A stretch of 64,000 bases of DNA from assembly GCF_000691805.2 (NCBI RefSeq), contig NZ_DF820491.1:1-64000 (forward strand). The letters run 5' to 3'. This document shows positions 54,972 to 62,650 of the stretch, in pieces. How positions within the stretch are numbered: position 1 is the first letter of the stretch; every line of letters begins with the position of its first letter. The translations under genes were made by a program, and so were the position numbers. Origin of the DNA: Weissella oryzae SG25 (GTDB lineage: Bacteria > Bacillota > Bacilli > Lactobacillales > Lactobacillaceae). The notes beneath the pieces are model-generated. The model worked only from the letters and a program-made list of their open reading frames with translations. It searched no databases and was not told the DNA's origin.

Positions 54972-55273
54972 CAATTATCCTGCTTTTTCAAATCTGCATC
55001 TTGATTTTTTAACAATACTTCGTAATCGTTCCTCAGCTTAGCAAGTTCTTTTTTAGCTGCTTTCACCCGCTCATTATGCCATTCTAATTGTTGCCTGGAC
55101 TCTCGACAAACCATTTCATCATCAGCAATGCCAAGTTTCTGAATGGTTGCCTGGATTTGATTAAATTGAGCTTCAAATTTCTTTTTGTAATCTACAAACT
55201 CATCAGTAAATTTTTCAATTTCTCGCCTGGCTTTATCACGGGCTAATCGTTGCTCAGCTTCTAAATCTTTCAT
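54971..55273 (-). CDS. Small helical partner protein (Lap/TlaA-like candidate), second
   Basis: 100 residues, entirely helical and charged (KARREIEKFTDEFVDYKKKF and KAAKKELAKLRNDYEVLL), with no signal or membrane helix. Its ATG overlaps the stop of the preceding gene by 4 bases (ATGA). Small helical proteins encoded just after LXG-type toxins are often targeting partners in type VII export (Lap, TlaA1/TlaA2). Sequence identity to a named family could not be seen; context and length are the grounds. Confidence 0.65.
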   Translation of the reverse strand: MKDLEAEQRLARDKARREIEKFTDEFVDYKKKFEAQFNQIQATIQKLGIADDEMVCRESRQQLEWHNERVKAAKKELAKLRNDYEVLLKNQDADLKKQDN

Positions 55274-55536
55274 TTGATTGAATTTACCCCAGCTTTAAAT
55301 TTTGACTCAGCATGAATCTTCCCAATTGCCTCTGTTGCTTTATCGCCAGCCTTACCTTTAAGATTTTCTTCGATTAAGTGTTCTTTATTTGCGAGCTTGC
55401 TCAAAAATGCTTGTTCATCAAACATAACCTTGGCTTCATTGATTGCCTTCAAACCAACGTAGCCCACTCTTAATGCACTTGGCAACATCACTCTAGCCAG
55501 GCGCTTTCCCATATCCTGTAGCTCTTTTTCAAACAT
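55270..55536 (-). CDS. Small helical partner protein (Lap/TlaA-like candidate), first
   Basis: The ATG at 55536 (MFEKELQDMGKRL) is preferred to a longer start at 55575, since it begins 2 bases after the lipase stop codon, implying coupled translation. 88 residues, helical, basic at the C-terminus. No family name recognised. Position directly after a lipase with a C-terminal helical domain, and the pair of small genes that follow, are as in the reversed-LXG lipase toxin TslA loci of Staphylococcus (inference). Confidence 0.65.
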   Translation of the reverse strand: MFEKELQDMGKRLARVMLPSALRVGYVGLKAINEAKVMFDEQAFLSKLANKEHLIEENLKGKAGDKATEAIGKIHAESKFKAGVNSIK

Positions 55537-55538
55537 CT

Positions 55539-56882
55539 TTAAAAACCATAGCCCTTTCCAAAAGCAACCGCCCATTTTTTGTCGTTCATGACTGCGTTAT
55601 TACCAGTATTTTTTAATCCTTGCGCAACCACTTTTAAATGTGCTTTTTGGGTTTGAATAGCTTTATGAGTCTGGATAATCGCATTTTGATCTACATGCTT
55701 TTCAACAGTGCTATTCGTTTCGTAAACAATCTGATTGAGGTCTGCCATAGTAACCCCCATGCCATCAAAAGTATGAAAGAGAGTGGATTTAACCTCTTTA
55801 AAAATCTTATCCATATCAGTCATAATACTTTGATTAACCCGATCAATGTTATCTAAATGTTCATTCAAGCTTAATAACACATTCGCTACCATATCTAATT
55901 GAGCCTTATCAGCTGCAACTTTGCCACCTGTAGCAGCACTTGCTGTAACACCGAATAGCCCCGATAAAAGCAACTTGCCGGTCTTTTCAAAGAGTTTAGC
56001 CCCCTTTTTGTACCAACTAGTACCTTTCGCCATAATATCAGCTTCAAGTCCAAAAATTACAATCGAGATTCCTAAGCGGTTAGTGATTTGTTTGACGATA
56101 TTATTCGTCCAAGCATAAAGTAAGATATCTGAAACACCTGCATTATCTGCTTTAAAATTTTCTGTGTAAGAACCTAACAGATGCGTTGAAAGTAAATCCA
56201 AAATGGGGGTTCTTGAATTTGACTTCGCAAATACCGTTGTTCCATATGCCTGCATTGCTGTCCATTGTGCAATTACATCGTTATAGTGGACAATATTTAT
56301 GACCTTTTGCTTGCCGCCAATCAACAACCACTGCTTTTCTTTAGTCGTTAGTTGTTTTGATACATCGGCACTAGAAAAAGTCATTGCTGAAACATGATGT
56401 GTTGCCGCAACTTTTTGAGCCAACGCACCACCCAATGAATGACCAGTAATCTGGGTTACTTTACCTTTTTTTGCAACTTCACTATAAAATTCTTCAGCTG
56501 AACTAAATTGACTACTTTTTGATTGCAAACCACCAACAACATTCCCACCATCTGCAACCATACCGTCTGCTATGGTCTCATTGTCAAAATCAGTGCCGGC
56601 AAAAGCAATTGTTATATGGGAGTAATCAGGTTGCCCATTTACAATTGGTGCAACTGCTAAACCTTGAAAGCCGTTATTTGAGAATGCAGTTTCTTTTTGA
56701 CCATTTACTATATCATTATTTGCAACTCCTATAACAATATAATCTTGCTTCGTAGAAGGATTGCTTAATCTTTGCCCTATAGATATATGACTTGTTCCCT
56801 TTTAAAAAAAAGAAGTATTGTAAGACTTATCACTTAAAAATTCATCATTTTGATATTGAGTATTTGAAATTTTATAAACCAT
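55539..56882 (-). pseudogene. Class-3 lipase with C-terminal helical domain, broken by an in-frame stop (reversed-LXG toxin-like)
   Basis: One frame runs from ATG 56882 to 55539 (447 codons) and is broken only by a TAA at codon 27 (56802-56804), beside a T8A4 tract. After it the frame continues KGTSHISIGQRLSNPS. The lipase domain has FAGTD and the nucleophile GHSLGG (Ser149 of the full frame). Residues about 260-300 are hydrophobic and small (SGLFGVTASAATGGKVAA). The last 150 residues are helical (ITMADLNQ-like; VEKHVDQNAIIQTHKAIQTQ). This order, lipase first and LXG-like helical part last, is that of TslA, an S. aureus type VII lipase toxin. The ATG overlaps the stop of the gene before (TAATG). 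A restart at ATG 56561 would lack the first 107 residues. Confidence 0.75.
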
Positions 56883-57277
56883 TATTCCTTCACTACCTCT
56901 CCATCACTTAGACTTACATTAATTTTTTGTACTGTCTTTCCATAAACGAGTTTACCTTTTTGAGGGTCGTATGAACCACCAGAATTAATATTATCCTCGC
57001 CAAAATACGACACCCCGTTAAGTTCAAAGTGTGAATCATTCAATTCTACATCATATGAAATTGCTCCACTTCCCATTTTAACGCCTTGATTTTTAAATTT
57101 TATACTCAATAAATTTGCATAATTATTTTTAATTTCCCTTGCTACAGAAATTTGTCTAGTCTTTTCTTGTTGCCAATCGTAGTCTTTCTTGTAATCCATG
57201 CCAAATTTTCCCCCAACCAATAATATAACTACCCCTATAACTACCACCCATGGTAGCCATTTACGCCTTTTAATCAT
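56882..57277 (-). CDS. Membrane-anchored extracellular protein, candidate immunity protein
   Basis: The ATG at 57277 (MIKRRKWLPWV) has GGTGA at 6 bases; an upstream TTG at 57289 is less likely. 131 residues: a helix at residues about 7-25, then an outside domain (DYKKDYDWQQEKTRQISVARE and SIKFKNQGVKMGSGAISYDVEL). It overlaps the lipase ATG by one base. Surface-anchored immunity proteins are needed against lipase toxins that act outside the cell, such as TilA for TslA. A decayed paralogue sits directly upstream. The immunity role is inference. Confidence 0.7.
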   Translation of the reverse strand: MIKRRKWLPWVVVIGVVILLVGGKFGMDYKKDYDWQQEKTRQISVAREIKNNYANLLSIKFKNQGVKMGSGAISYDVELNDSHFELNGVSYFGEDNINSGGSYDPQKGKLVYGKTVQKINVSLSDGEVVKE

Positions 57278-57372
57278 ATATTTCACCAAAATAATTATTC
57301 AATATCATAAATCGAAATAACTGAGTTATTTTTTTAATGCCTCTAACTTTATTAGAATTTAGCTTTAAATCG

Positions 57373-57800
57373 CTATATACTTTTTCGTTTAAACCACGTC
57401 TGTTCAATATCATCACCATTATTCTGTAATTCTCTCTCTGTTACTTAAAAAAACAGAGATGGCTTTTTCGATATGTCCGTTTAACGCCAATGATGAGTAC
57501 CCATCCCAAATTTCTCCATTTAGATTTACAATTATGCCTATTACAACAACATTTGATCCATTTTGTTCAACAGTAATTACGTAATTAAATGTATCTGATG
57601 CATACTCACCTTTACCTTAAAAAAAATTTCAGTAATACCTTTAACTTTACTTTTAGTAAATTTTGCTACGGAAATTTGTCTAGCCTTTTCTTGTTGCCAG
57701 TCATAATTTTTCTTGTAGTCTAATCAAAGCTTTCCTAGAATCAAGAATAAAATTAACCCAACTGGAATAATCAAAACCAGCCATTTTATTTTTTAAACAT
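57373..57800 (-). pseudogene. Decayed paralogue of the candidate immunity gene
   Basis: Read on the minus strand, pieces in different frames give KWLVLIIPVGLILFLILGK, a TGA stop, then LDYKKNYDWQQEKARQISVA, clearly homologous to DYKKDYDWQQEKTRQISVA of the intact gene downstream. Later pieces read GKGEYASDTFNYVITVEQ and LALNGHIEKAISVF, then VTERELQNNGDDIEQTWF in a third frame. Breaks: a frameshift at the start, a TGA, and two shifts at T tracts. The C-terminal half is unlike the intact copy, so the two are diverged members of one family. Confidence 0.7.
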
Positions 57801-58227
57801 ACAATTTCAAATCAAATAAATTCTTATTTAATACTTTATATATTGTGATTATTTTAACATTATTTAAGAATTAATAGCAACATCATAATTAAGCAATAAA
57901 AAATCCAATTACCAAATCCCAAATGAAAATAAGCCTTACTAACTAGTAATTAAACTGCAAGTAAGGCTTATTTATTTTCAACTTAACAGTGCTTCAATTA
58001 TTTAAGATTAGTATTCTAAAATTTATTAAAGAAATCTAACTGAAAGATTTTTTAAGATAGTATCTAATATCATCGTTAAAAATTAAAAATCCACATTCTT
58101 CGTCAATCAGCGAAATAATGTGGATTCCCCCTCTAAAATAAGTATTAATACCTATCTTCCTTCACCAGTATATCATTAAACTGATTTATGTTTTTATAAG
58201 TTTAAACATACCTATAGTCAGTAATAC
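57801..58227. other. Gene-free region with two terminator-like hairpins
   Basis: AATAAGCCTTACT (57928-57940) / AGTAAGGCTTATT (57960-57972) and AATCCACATT (58089-58098) / AATGTGGATT (58117-58126) are separate hairpins with T runs on the minus strand. The region between has no reading frame of note. They look like orphan terminators of genes that have been lost. Confidence 0.55.
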
Positions 58228-58265
58228 CAAAGAAAAAAGAGCAAGCTCGAAATGAACTTGCTCTT
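58228..58265 (-). terminator. Terminator of the HdeD-like gene
   Basis: AAGAGCAAG (58237-58245) and CTTGCTCTT (58257-58265), followed on the minus strand by TTTTTTCTTT. Confidence 0.85.
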
Positions 58266-58332
58266 AAAGTATTATCTTAATTTTTAGACTTAGGGGAATC
58301 AAATACCTCATAAATACTCCCCATGTTTCTTA

Positions 58333-58866
58333 TTACTTCCAGGTAAAGTAACGGACCAACTTGAAGATTCCCAAAACCAATAGGATGCTTCCTAGCAAAG
58401 TCCAGAGCAATAATGCTCCCCAAAATGGGCTGAACAATAGGATGATTCCGGCCAACAAACTAAGAATTGCTGAGAAAATCATCCAAGCTGGTGATGCTGA
58501 TGACCGAGCCATACTAAAGCCAACAAAGCTTTCAACCAACCATGTTATTCCAACAAAAATCCCAATTAGCGCAAAATAGTAGGTTGTTGCTGCTGCTAAA
58601 TCTACAAATGTAAATATTCCAGCAATTAAGTACAAAGCTCCCAACAATAAATGTCCCAAGCGGCCCCAACCACTTTCATTATCTAAGCGGAAAACTGTGA
58701 AGACATAGCCTAGACCGATTAAAATAAAAGCCAGGCCAATTAAGATTGCAGCGACAGCCGCTGTGCGACCTGGCCAGAACAAAATCAAAGCCCCAAAAAT
58801 TACTGATAGTAACCCATCAAAACCAATTCCATTACGAATATGCTTGAAAAATGAATCTGAAAACAT
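58333..58866 (-). CDS. HdeD/DUF308 family membrane protein
   Basis: 177 residues with six membrane helices in three DUF308 pairs (DGLLSVIFGALILFWPGRTAAVAAILIG, RLGHLLLGALYLIAGIFTF, and MIFSAILSLLAGIILLFSPFWG). The family includes the acid-resistance protein HdeD of enterics. Role in Gram-positives is not established. Single gene with SD GGAGGGG. Confidence 0.9.
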   Translation of the reverse strand: MFSDSFFKHIRNGIGFDGLLSVIFGALILFWPGRTAAVAAILIGLAFILIGLGYVFTVFRLDNESGWGRLGHLLLGALYLIAGIFTFVDLAAATTYYFALIGIFVGITWLVESFVGFSMARSSASPAWMIFSAILSLLAGIILLFSPFWGALLLWTLLGSILLVLGIFKLVRYFTWK

Positions 58867-58951
58867 AAATACCCCTCCAATCGTTATACATTAACTATAA
58901 CATTTACTAAGGATAAACTGCAAAAGCTAAAATTCAGCTTTGCCTTTCAGC

Positions 58952-60817
58952 TTATTTTTTTAAAGGAAATAACATGCGCAACCCATTTAAGATTACTAGA
59001 ATTGTGCTACCTTCGTGCGCAAAAACACCAAAGGTAATATTACTCAAACCCAAGAAGTTTAAAATAACCAGGGCTACCACAATTAACAGGGCAAAAATAA
59101 TATTTTCCCAAACGATAGTCTTCAAGCGCTTTGATAACCGGTAAGCATACCGCAGCTTTACTAAGTCATTTTTCATCAAGACCATATCAGCTACGTCCAC
59201 TGCCACATCAGTTCCATTTCCCATCGCAATCCCGATATCGGCCCCAACCAAGGCCGGCGCATCATTAACGCCATCACCAACCATCCCAACTGCACCATAT
59301 TGCGCCTGCAATTGTTTAATCACGTTCAATTTTTCAGCTGGTAAAACATTTGCGATGACTTCGTCAATCCCAACACGTTTAGCAATTGCACTTGCTGTCA
59401 ATTCTGCATCACCCGTTAACATCACGGTATGCACATTTTCATTACCTAAATATTTAATCACCGCATTTGCTGCTTGATTTGGCTCATCCATAATACCGAA
59501 ATAACCAACTACTTGGTGATTTGCAGCAATATAAATAACTGTTTTACCCGCCATTGCTAGTTTATTTTTAGCCGTTTCAATCGCTTCCGGTACCTTCGTG
59601 AAAAGTGCTGGTTTACCAATTTGATAGGCTACATTGGCATAATCGGCAGTTAGCCCTTCGCCAAGAGTTGTCTGAATTGTTAAATCTAATGGCTTAGCAT
59701 CAGACAAATAGCGGACAATTGCTGCCGCTAAAGGATGATTAGCCTGACTTTCCATTGAAAAAATTACATTCTTAAGCAAATTTTCTTCAACCTGAGCGTC
59801 TAAATGAAAATCAGTTACTTCAGGTTGCCCATTTGTTAAAGTTCCAGTTTTGTCAAAGGCTAGTACTTTTAATTCACTCAAACCAGCCAAAAAACTACCA
59901 CCCTTAAACAAGATATTTTGCTTTGCTGCATTAGAAAGACCAGCTAAAGTTGCCGGAATGGCACTAACTGCCAACGCACAAGGCGAAGCTGAAATCAAGA
60001 AAATGATGCTACGATATAATGTTTCCGACCAAGTCCAACCAAACAGGTATACGCCCATTAATATCACTAGCGGGAAGAAGCCCAGAATGACGGTTACATA
60101 AATTGGCTCAAAGCGTTGAATCTTTGAGGCAATCCGACTAAGGTCTGTTTGAGATTGCTCAACTAATTGGAGAATCTTGGCAAAAACAGTATCCTTGCTC
60201 AATCGGGTCACAGTCAAAGTGATTCCTTCGCCAAGATTAATGGTTCCTGCAAAGACTTCGTCCCCACTTTGTTTTTCACGGGGCATACTTTCCCCATTAA
60301 TTGTGGCTTCATCAATAACTGCTTGATTTGTCAGTAATCTACCGTCAATCGGAATCTGTCCCCCTTTAGGTACCTGAACCTGATCATTAACCTGTAATTG
60401 AGTAACATCGACGGTGTTAATTTGACCATCTGCTTGAATTTGGCGTGCCTTTACTGGTGTCAAAGCCAATAAATTACTTATCTCACGTCGACTCTTGCCC
60501 TCTGAATAATCTTCCAAGAAATGGGCCCCGGCGAAAATTAAAATTAATAAGGCGGCTTCAAAAAAATCACCAATTAAAATTGCCCCAAAGGCACCAATTG
60601 ACATTAGTAAATGAATATTGGGCGTAAAACGACGCTTTTCACGTGTACTCTGCCAAGTTTGGCTAAAGCCCTCAAATACGATATGGTAACCTGCCAAAAT
60701 ACTGGCTAATAACAAACAAATAACAATGATACTTTTTGGCAAACCCAAGAATTCACCAGCCAGCCCTGCAAAAAATAGACCTAATCCTGCAAAATATAAG
60801 CTTAATTGCTTTTTCAT
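58952..60817 (-). CDS. Heavy-metal P1B-type ATPase (zinc/cadmium type)
   Basis: 621 residues with no N-terminal HMA domain and eight helices. The membrane metal site is ISASPCALAVSAIPATL (residues about 275-291), an SPC variant of the CPx motif. The phosphorylation site DKTGTLTNG is near residue 322 and the hinge MVGDGVNDAPAL is intact. The SPC site and lack of HMA fit ZntA/CadA-like or CtpD-like exporters. It is divergent from an SmtB-like repressor and starts 34 bases from its operator. GGAGGT precedes the ATG. Zinc or cadmium export is likely. Confidence 0.9.
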   Translation of the reverse strand: MKKQLSLYFAGLGLFFAGLAGEFLGLPKSIIVICLLLASILAGYHIVFEGFSQTWQSTREKRRFTPNIHLLMSIGAFGAILIGDFFEAALLILIFAGAHFLEDYSEGKSRREISNLLALTPVKARQIQADGQINTVDVTQLQVNDQVQVPKGGQIPIDGRLLTNQAVIDEATINGESMPREKQSGDEVFAGTINLGEGITLTVTRLSKDTVFAKILQLVEQSQTDLSRIASKIQRFEPIYVTVILGFFPLVILMGVYLFGWTWSETLYRSIIFLISASPCALAVSAIPATLAGLSNAAKQNILFKGGSFLAGLSELKVLAFDKTGTLTNGQPEVTDFHLDAQVEENLLKNVIFSMESQANHPLAAAIVRYLSDAKPLDLTIQTTLGEGLTADYANVAYQIGKPALFTKVPEAIETAKNKLAMAGKTVIYIAANHQVVGYFGIMDEPNQAANAVIKYLGNENVHTVMLTGDAELTASAIAKRVGIDEVIANVLPAEKLNVIKQLQAQYGAVGMVGDGVNDAPALVGADIGIAMGNGTDVAVDVADMVLMKNDLVKLRYAYRLSKRLKTIVWENIIFALLIVVALVILNFLGLSNITFGVFAHEGSTILVILNGLRMLFPLKK

Positions 60818-60850
60818 GGTTTACCTCCAATTCTTTTTAGTTTTATGATA

Positions 60851-60870
60851 ATATGAACACTCGTTCATAT
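60851..60870. promoter_or_regulatory. ArsR/SmtB-type operator
   Basis: ATATGAAC-ACTC-GTTCATAT is a perfect 8-4-8 palindrome, in the form of SmtB/CzrA/CadC operators. It lies 34 bases before the P-ATPase start codon, so the repressor would block the ATPase promoter. Confidence 0.85.
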
Positions 60871-60984
60871 ATCCTTATGTTTATAATAACAGCTTAAAAA
60901 CGCTTTTTCAAGGTAACGTCTTTTATCAAAGTAAGTTTTACTGTATGATTAATAATATTATTACTTTAGGTAAGGAGCTTTATT

Positions 60985-61320
60985 GTGGCAATTGAAAATT
61001 ATCCAAAGAAAAGCATTACACTAAAAAACCACGAAACCGCTGACCAAATTGCCAGCCCACTCGCTAATTTTTTTAAAACACTTAGCGATCCAACTCGCCT
61101 TAGAATTATTTTGGCAATTGGTACAACCTCGCTAAGTGTAAATGAAATTTCAACTATTATTAACATGAGTCAATCAAGCGTTTCTCACCAGCTACGCATT
61201 TTACGTGATAACCACCTTGTCATTAGCCAACGCTTTGGACAACATATTCATTATCAATTAACTGACCAACATGTCCTAACAATTCTTGAAAATAGTTTAG
61301 ATCATATTAGCGAAAGCTAA
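60985..61320 (+). CDS. SmtB/CzrA-type ArsR repressor
   Basis: 111 residues from a GTG start with GGAG at 8 bases. The helix-turn-helix is residues about 50-80 (VNEISTIINMSQSSVSHQLRILRDNHLV). The alpha-5 metal site is DQHVLTILENSLDHISE: Asp, His, ten residues, His, two residues, Glu, exactly the SmtB zinc-site spacing. There is no alpha-3N cysteine motif (SLSVNEI in place of ELCVCDL), so it senses zinc (or cobalt) rather than cadmium or lead. It represses the divergent P-ATPase. It ends at a shared bidirectional terminator. Confidence 0.92.
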   Translation: MAIENYPKKSITLKNHETADQIASPLANFFKTLSDPTRLRIILAIGTTSLSVNEISTIINMSQSSVSHQLRILRDNHLVISQRFGQHIHYQLTDQHVLTILENSLDHISES

Positions 61321-61363
61321 AAAAACTGACAGACCAGTGTTTACCGAGTCTGTCAGTTTTTTT
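61321..61363. terminator. Bidirectional terminator between the ArsR and DUF916 genes
   Basis: AAAAACTGACAGAC (61321-61334) and GTCTGTCAGTTTTT (61348-61361) form a 14-bp perfect stem with A and T flanks that serve both strands. Confidence 0.92.
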
Positions 61364-62465
61364 ACTTTTGCCGCTTCTTTATTAAGAACCAGCCAACTCC
61401 AAAGATTAGTGCAAGCAAGCAAACTACCCCCACTAAAATGCTAGTCCAGTCTGTTGATTTTATTGTCACGTCCTTGCGGTTTAAACTTTCAGCAACTGAG
61501 CCTTTAATTGTAAATTCTCGCTCAAATTGCCAGCGATATTGATATTTTTCGGCCTTTTTATCATCAAAAGCCCTTGTTTCATAATTTGCTTGGCCGTTTT
61601 TCTCAGCAAAAGCCGTCAACTTCAGGAGATACTTTCCTGGCTTTAAACGTTCACCACTATCCAAATTAATTGAATAATTAAAATTAGTATTCGGTGCCAT
61701 TTGCATAGTTGACCGCTTACTTTGATATAGAAGTTTTTTACCATCTGCCGAATAAACCTTAGCAATCACACCAAATTGATTAATATATACTGGCAGTGGA
61801 TTTTGTAAATTAGCATCAATTACATTACGATAGTTCACCTGACTGGCTTTAACAGACTTTAATTTTAATCCATCCTTGGCTACTTTAGCCACTGGGAATG
61901 AATTACTTAAATCTTCGTTTTGCCGCATCAATAGGGCCAATTGGAACCCATAAATATTTTTTATCGCTGTCTTACTAGTTCCCTCTTGAGTGGCATTATC
62001 CGCTGCTTGATCATTAAAGGTCAGACCACCAGCTATAATACCGTCAAATTTTTCGTCCGGCATCTTTACTTTAAATATGACATCTTTACTTTCGTGCGCC
62101 TTTAATTTAACATCTGTTGGAATTGTAACTAAATCTGGTAAAGCATATTTCAAACTTTTATCTGCTTTAGCTGTTAAATCACCATAATCAACCGCCCCAT
62201 TTGCATTGGTACTTGCGCTTGCGACTTTAGTAGTAACTGTAATCGGTTTGTCAGTATTATTTGAATATTTTAAATGTAATTCTTCTTCTTGACCAGGTTT
62301 TAGGAGGAGATTAAAAAATCCATCCTTTGTGTTAATTTGATTATTTGGCAAGGTTGGCTCAACTGAAAAACTTAGCTCATTAGCTGAACCAATTATGAAA
62401 CTAAAAGCAGTCACAATGGTTATGCAACTAATAAAAATCACGGACTTTAAAATTTTCTGTAACAT
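61362..62465 (-). CDS. DUF916/DUF3324 cell-surface protein
   Basis: The ATG at 62465 follows GGAGGGG; 367 residues. A signal peptide of about 25 residues, a DUF916 domain (FSVEPTLPNNQINTKDGFFNL; residues about 30-160), a DUF3324 domain (residues about 165-310) and a C-terminal membrane helix with a KKRQK tail. This is the protein that accompanies WxL proteins in surface complexes of Lactobacillales. Here no WxL gene is adjacent, so it stands as an orphan. The role may be to bind peptidoglycan and hold a WxL partner encoded elsewhere. Confidence 0.9.
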   Translation of the reverse strand: MLQKILKSVIFISCITIVTAFSFIIGSANELSFSVEPTLPNNQINTKDGFFNLLLKPGQEEELHLKYSNNTDKPITVTTKVASASTNANGAVDYGDLTAKADKSLKYALPDLVTIPTDVKLKAHESKDVIFKVKMPDEKFDGIIAGGLTFNDQAADNATQEGTSKTAIKNIYGFQLALLMRQNEDLSNSFPVAKVAKDGLKLKSVKASQVNYRNVIDANLQNPLPVYINQFGVIAKVYSADGKKLLYQSKRSTMQMAPNTNFNYSINLDSGERLKPGKYLLKLTAFAEKNGQANYETRAFDDKKAEKYQYRWQFEREFTIKGSVAESLNRKDVTIKSTDWTSILVGVVCLLALIFGVGWFLIKKRQK

Positions 62466-62603
62466 ATTCCCCTCCATCTATCCAAGCCGTCTATTCCCCA
62501 CATCTACTTAATAAAAGCAAACAATCTTTACTTAATTATATATTAAACACCAGGTATTTACCTGATAAACACCTTGAAAAGTCCGTATATAACTATTTAA
62601 ATC

Positions 62604-62650
62604 AATAAAAGCCGTAAAACTCTCAATTTGAAAGTTTTACGGCTTTTATT
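62604..62650 (-). terminator. Terminator of the acyltransferase gene
   Basis: AATAAAAGCCGTAAAACT (62604-62621) and AGTTTTACGGCTTTTATT (62633-62650), an 18-bp perfect stem with a loop of 11 bases. It overlaps the stop codon. Confidence 0.92.

Noticed and set aside
57270-57419. 49-codon minus-strand frame just upstream of the candidate immunity gene
   Set aside because: It is an alternative frame over the decayed paralogue's end and the promoter region; composition is unlike a protein and no SD was found.
54303-57800. A complete type VII secretion system
   Set aside because: No EssC-type ATPase, YukD or EsaA-like protein lies in the window, so only a possible toxin cassette can be claimed.
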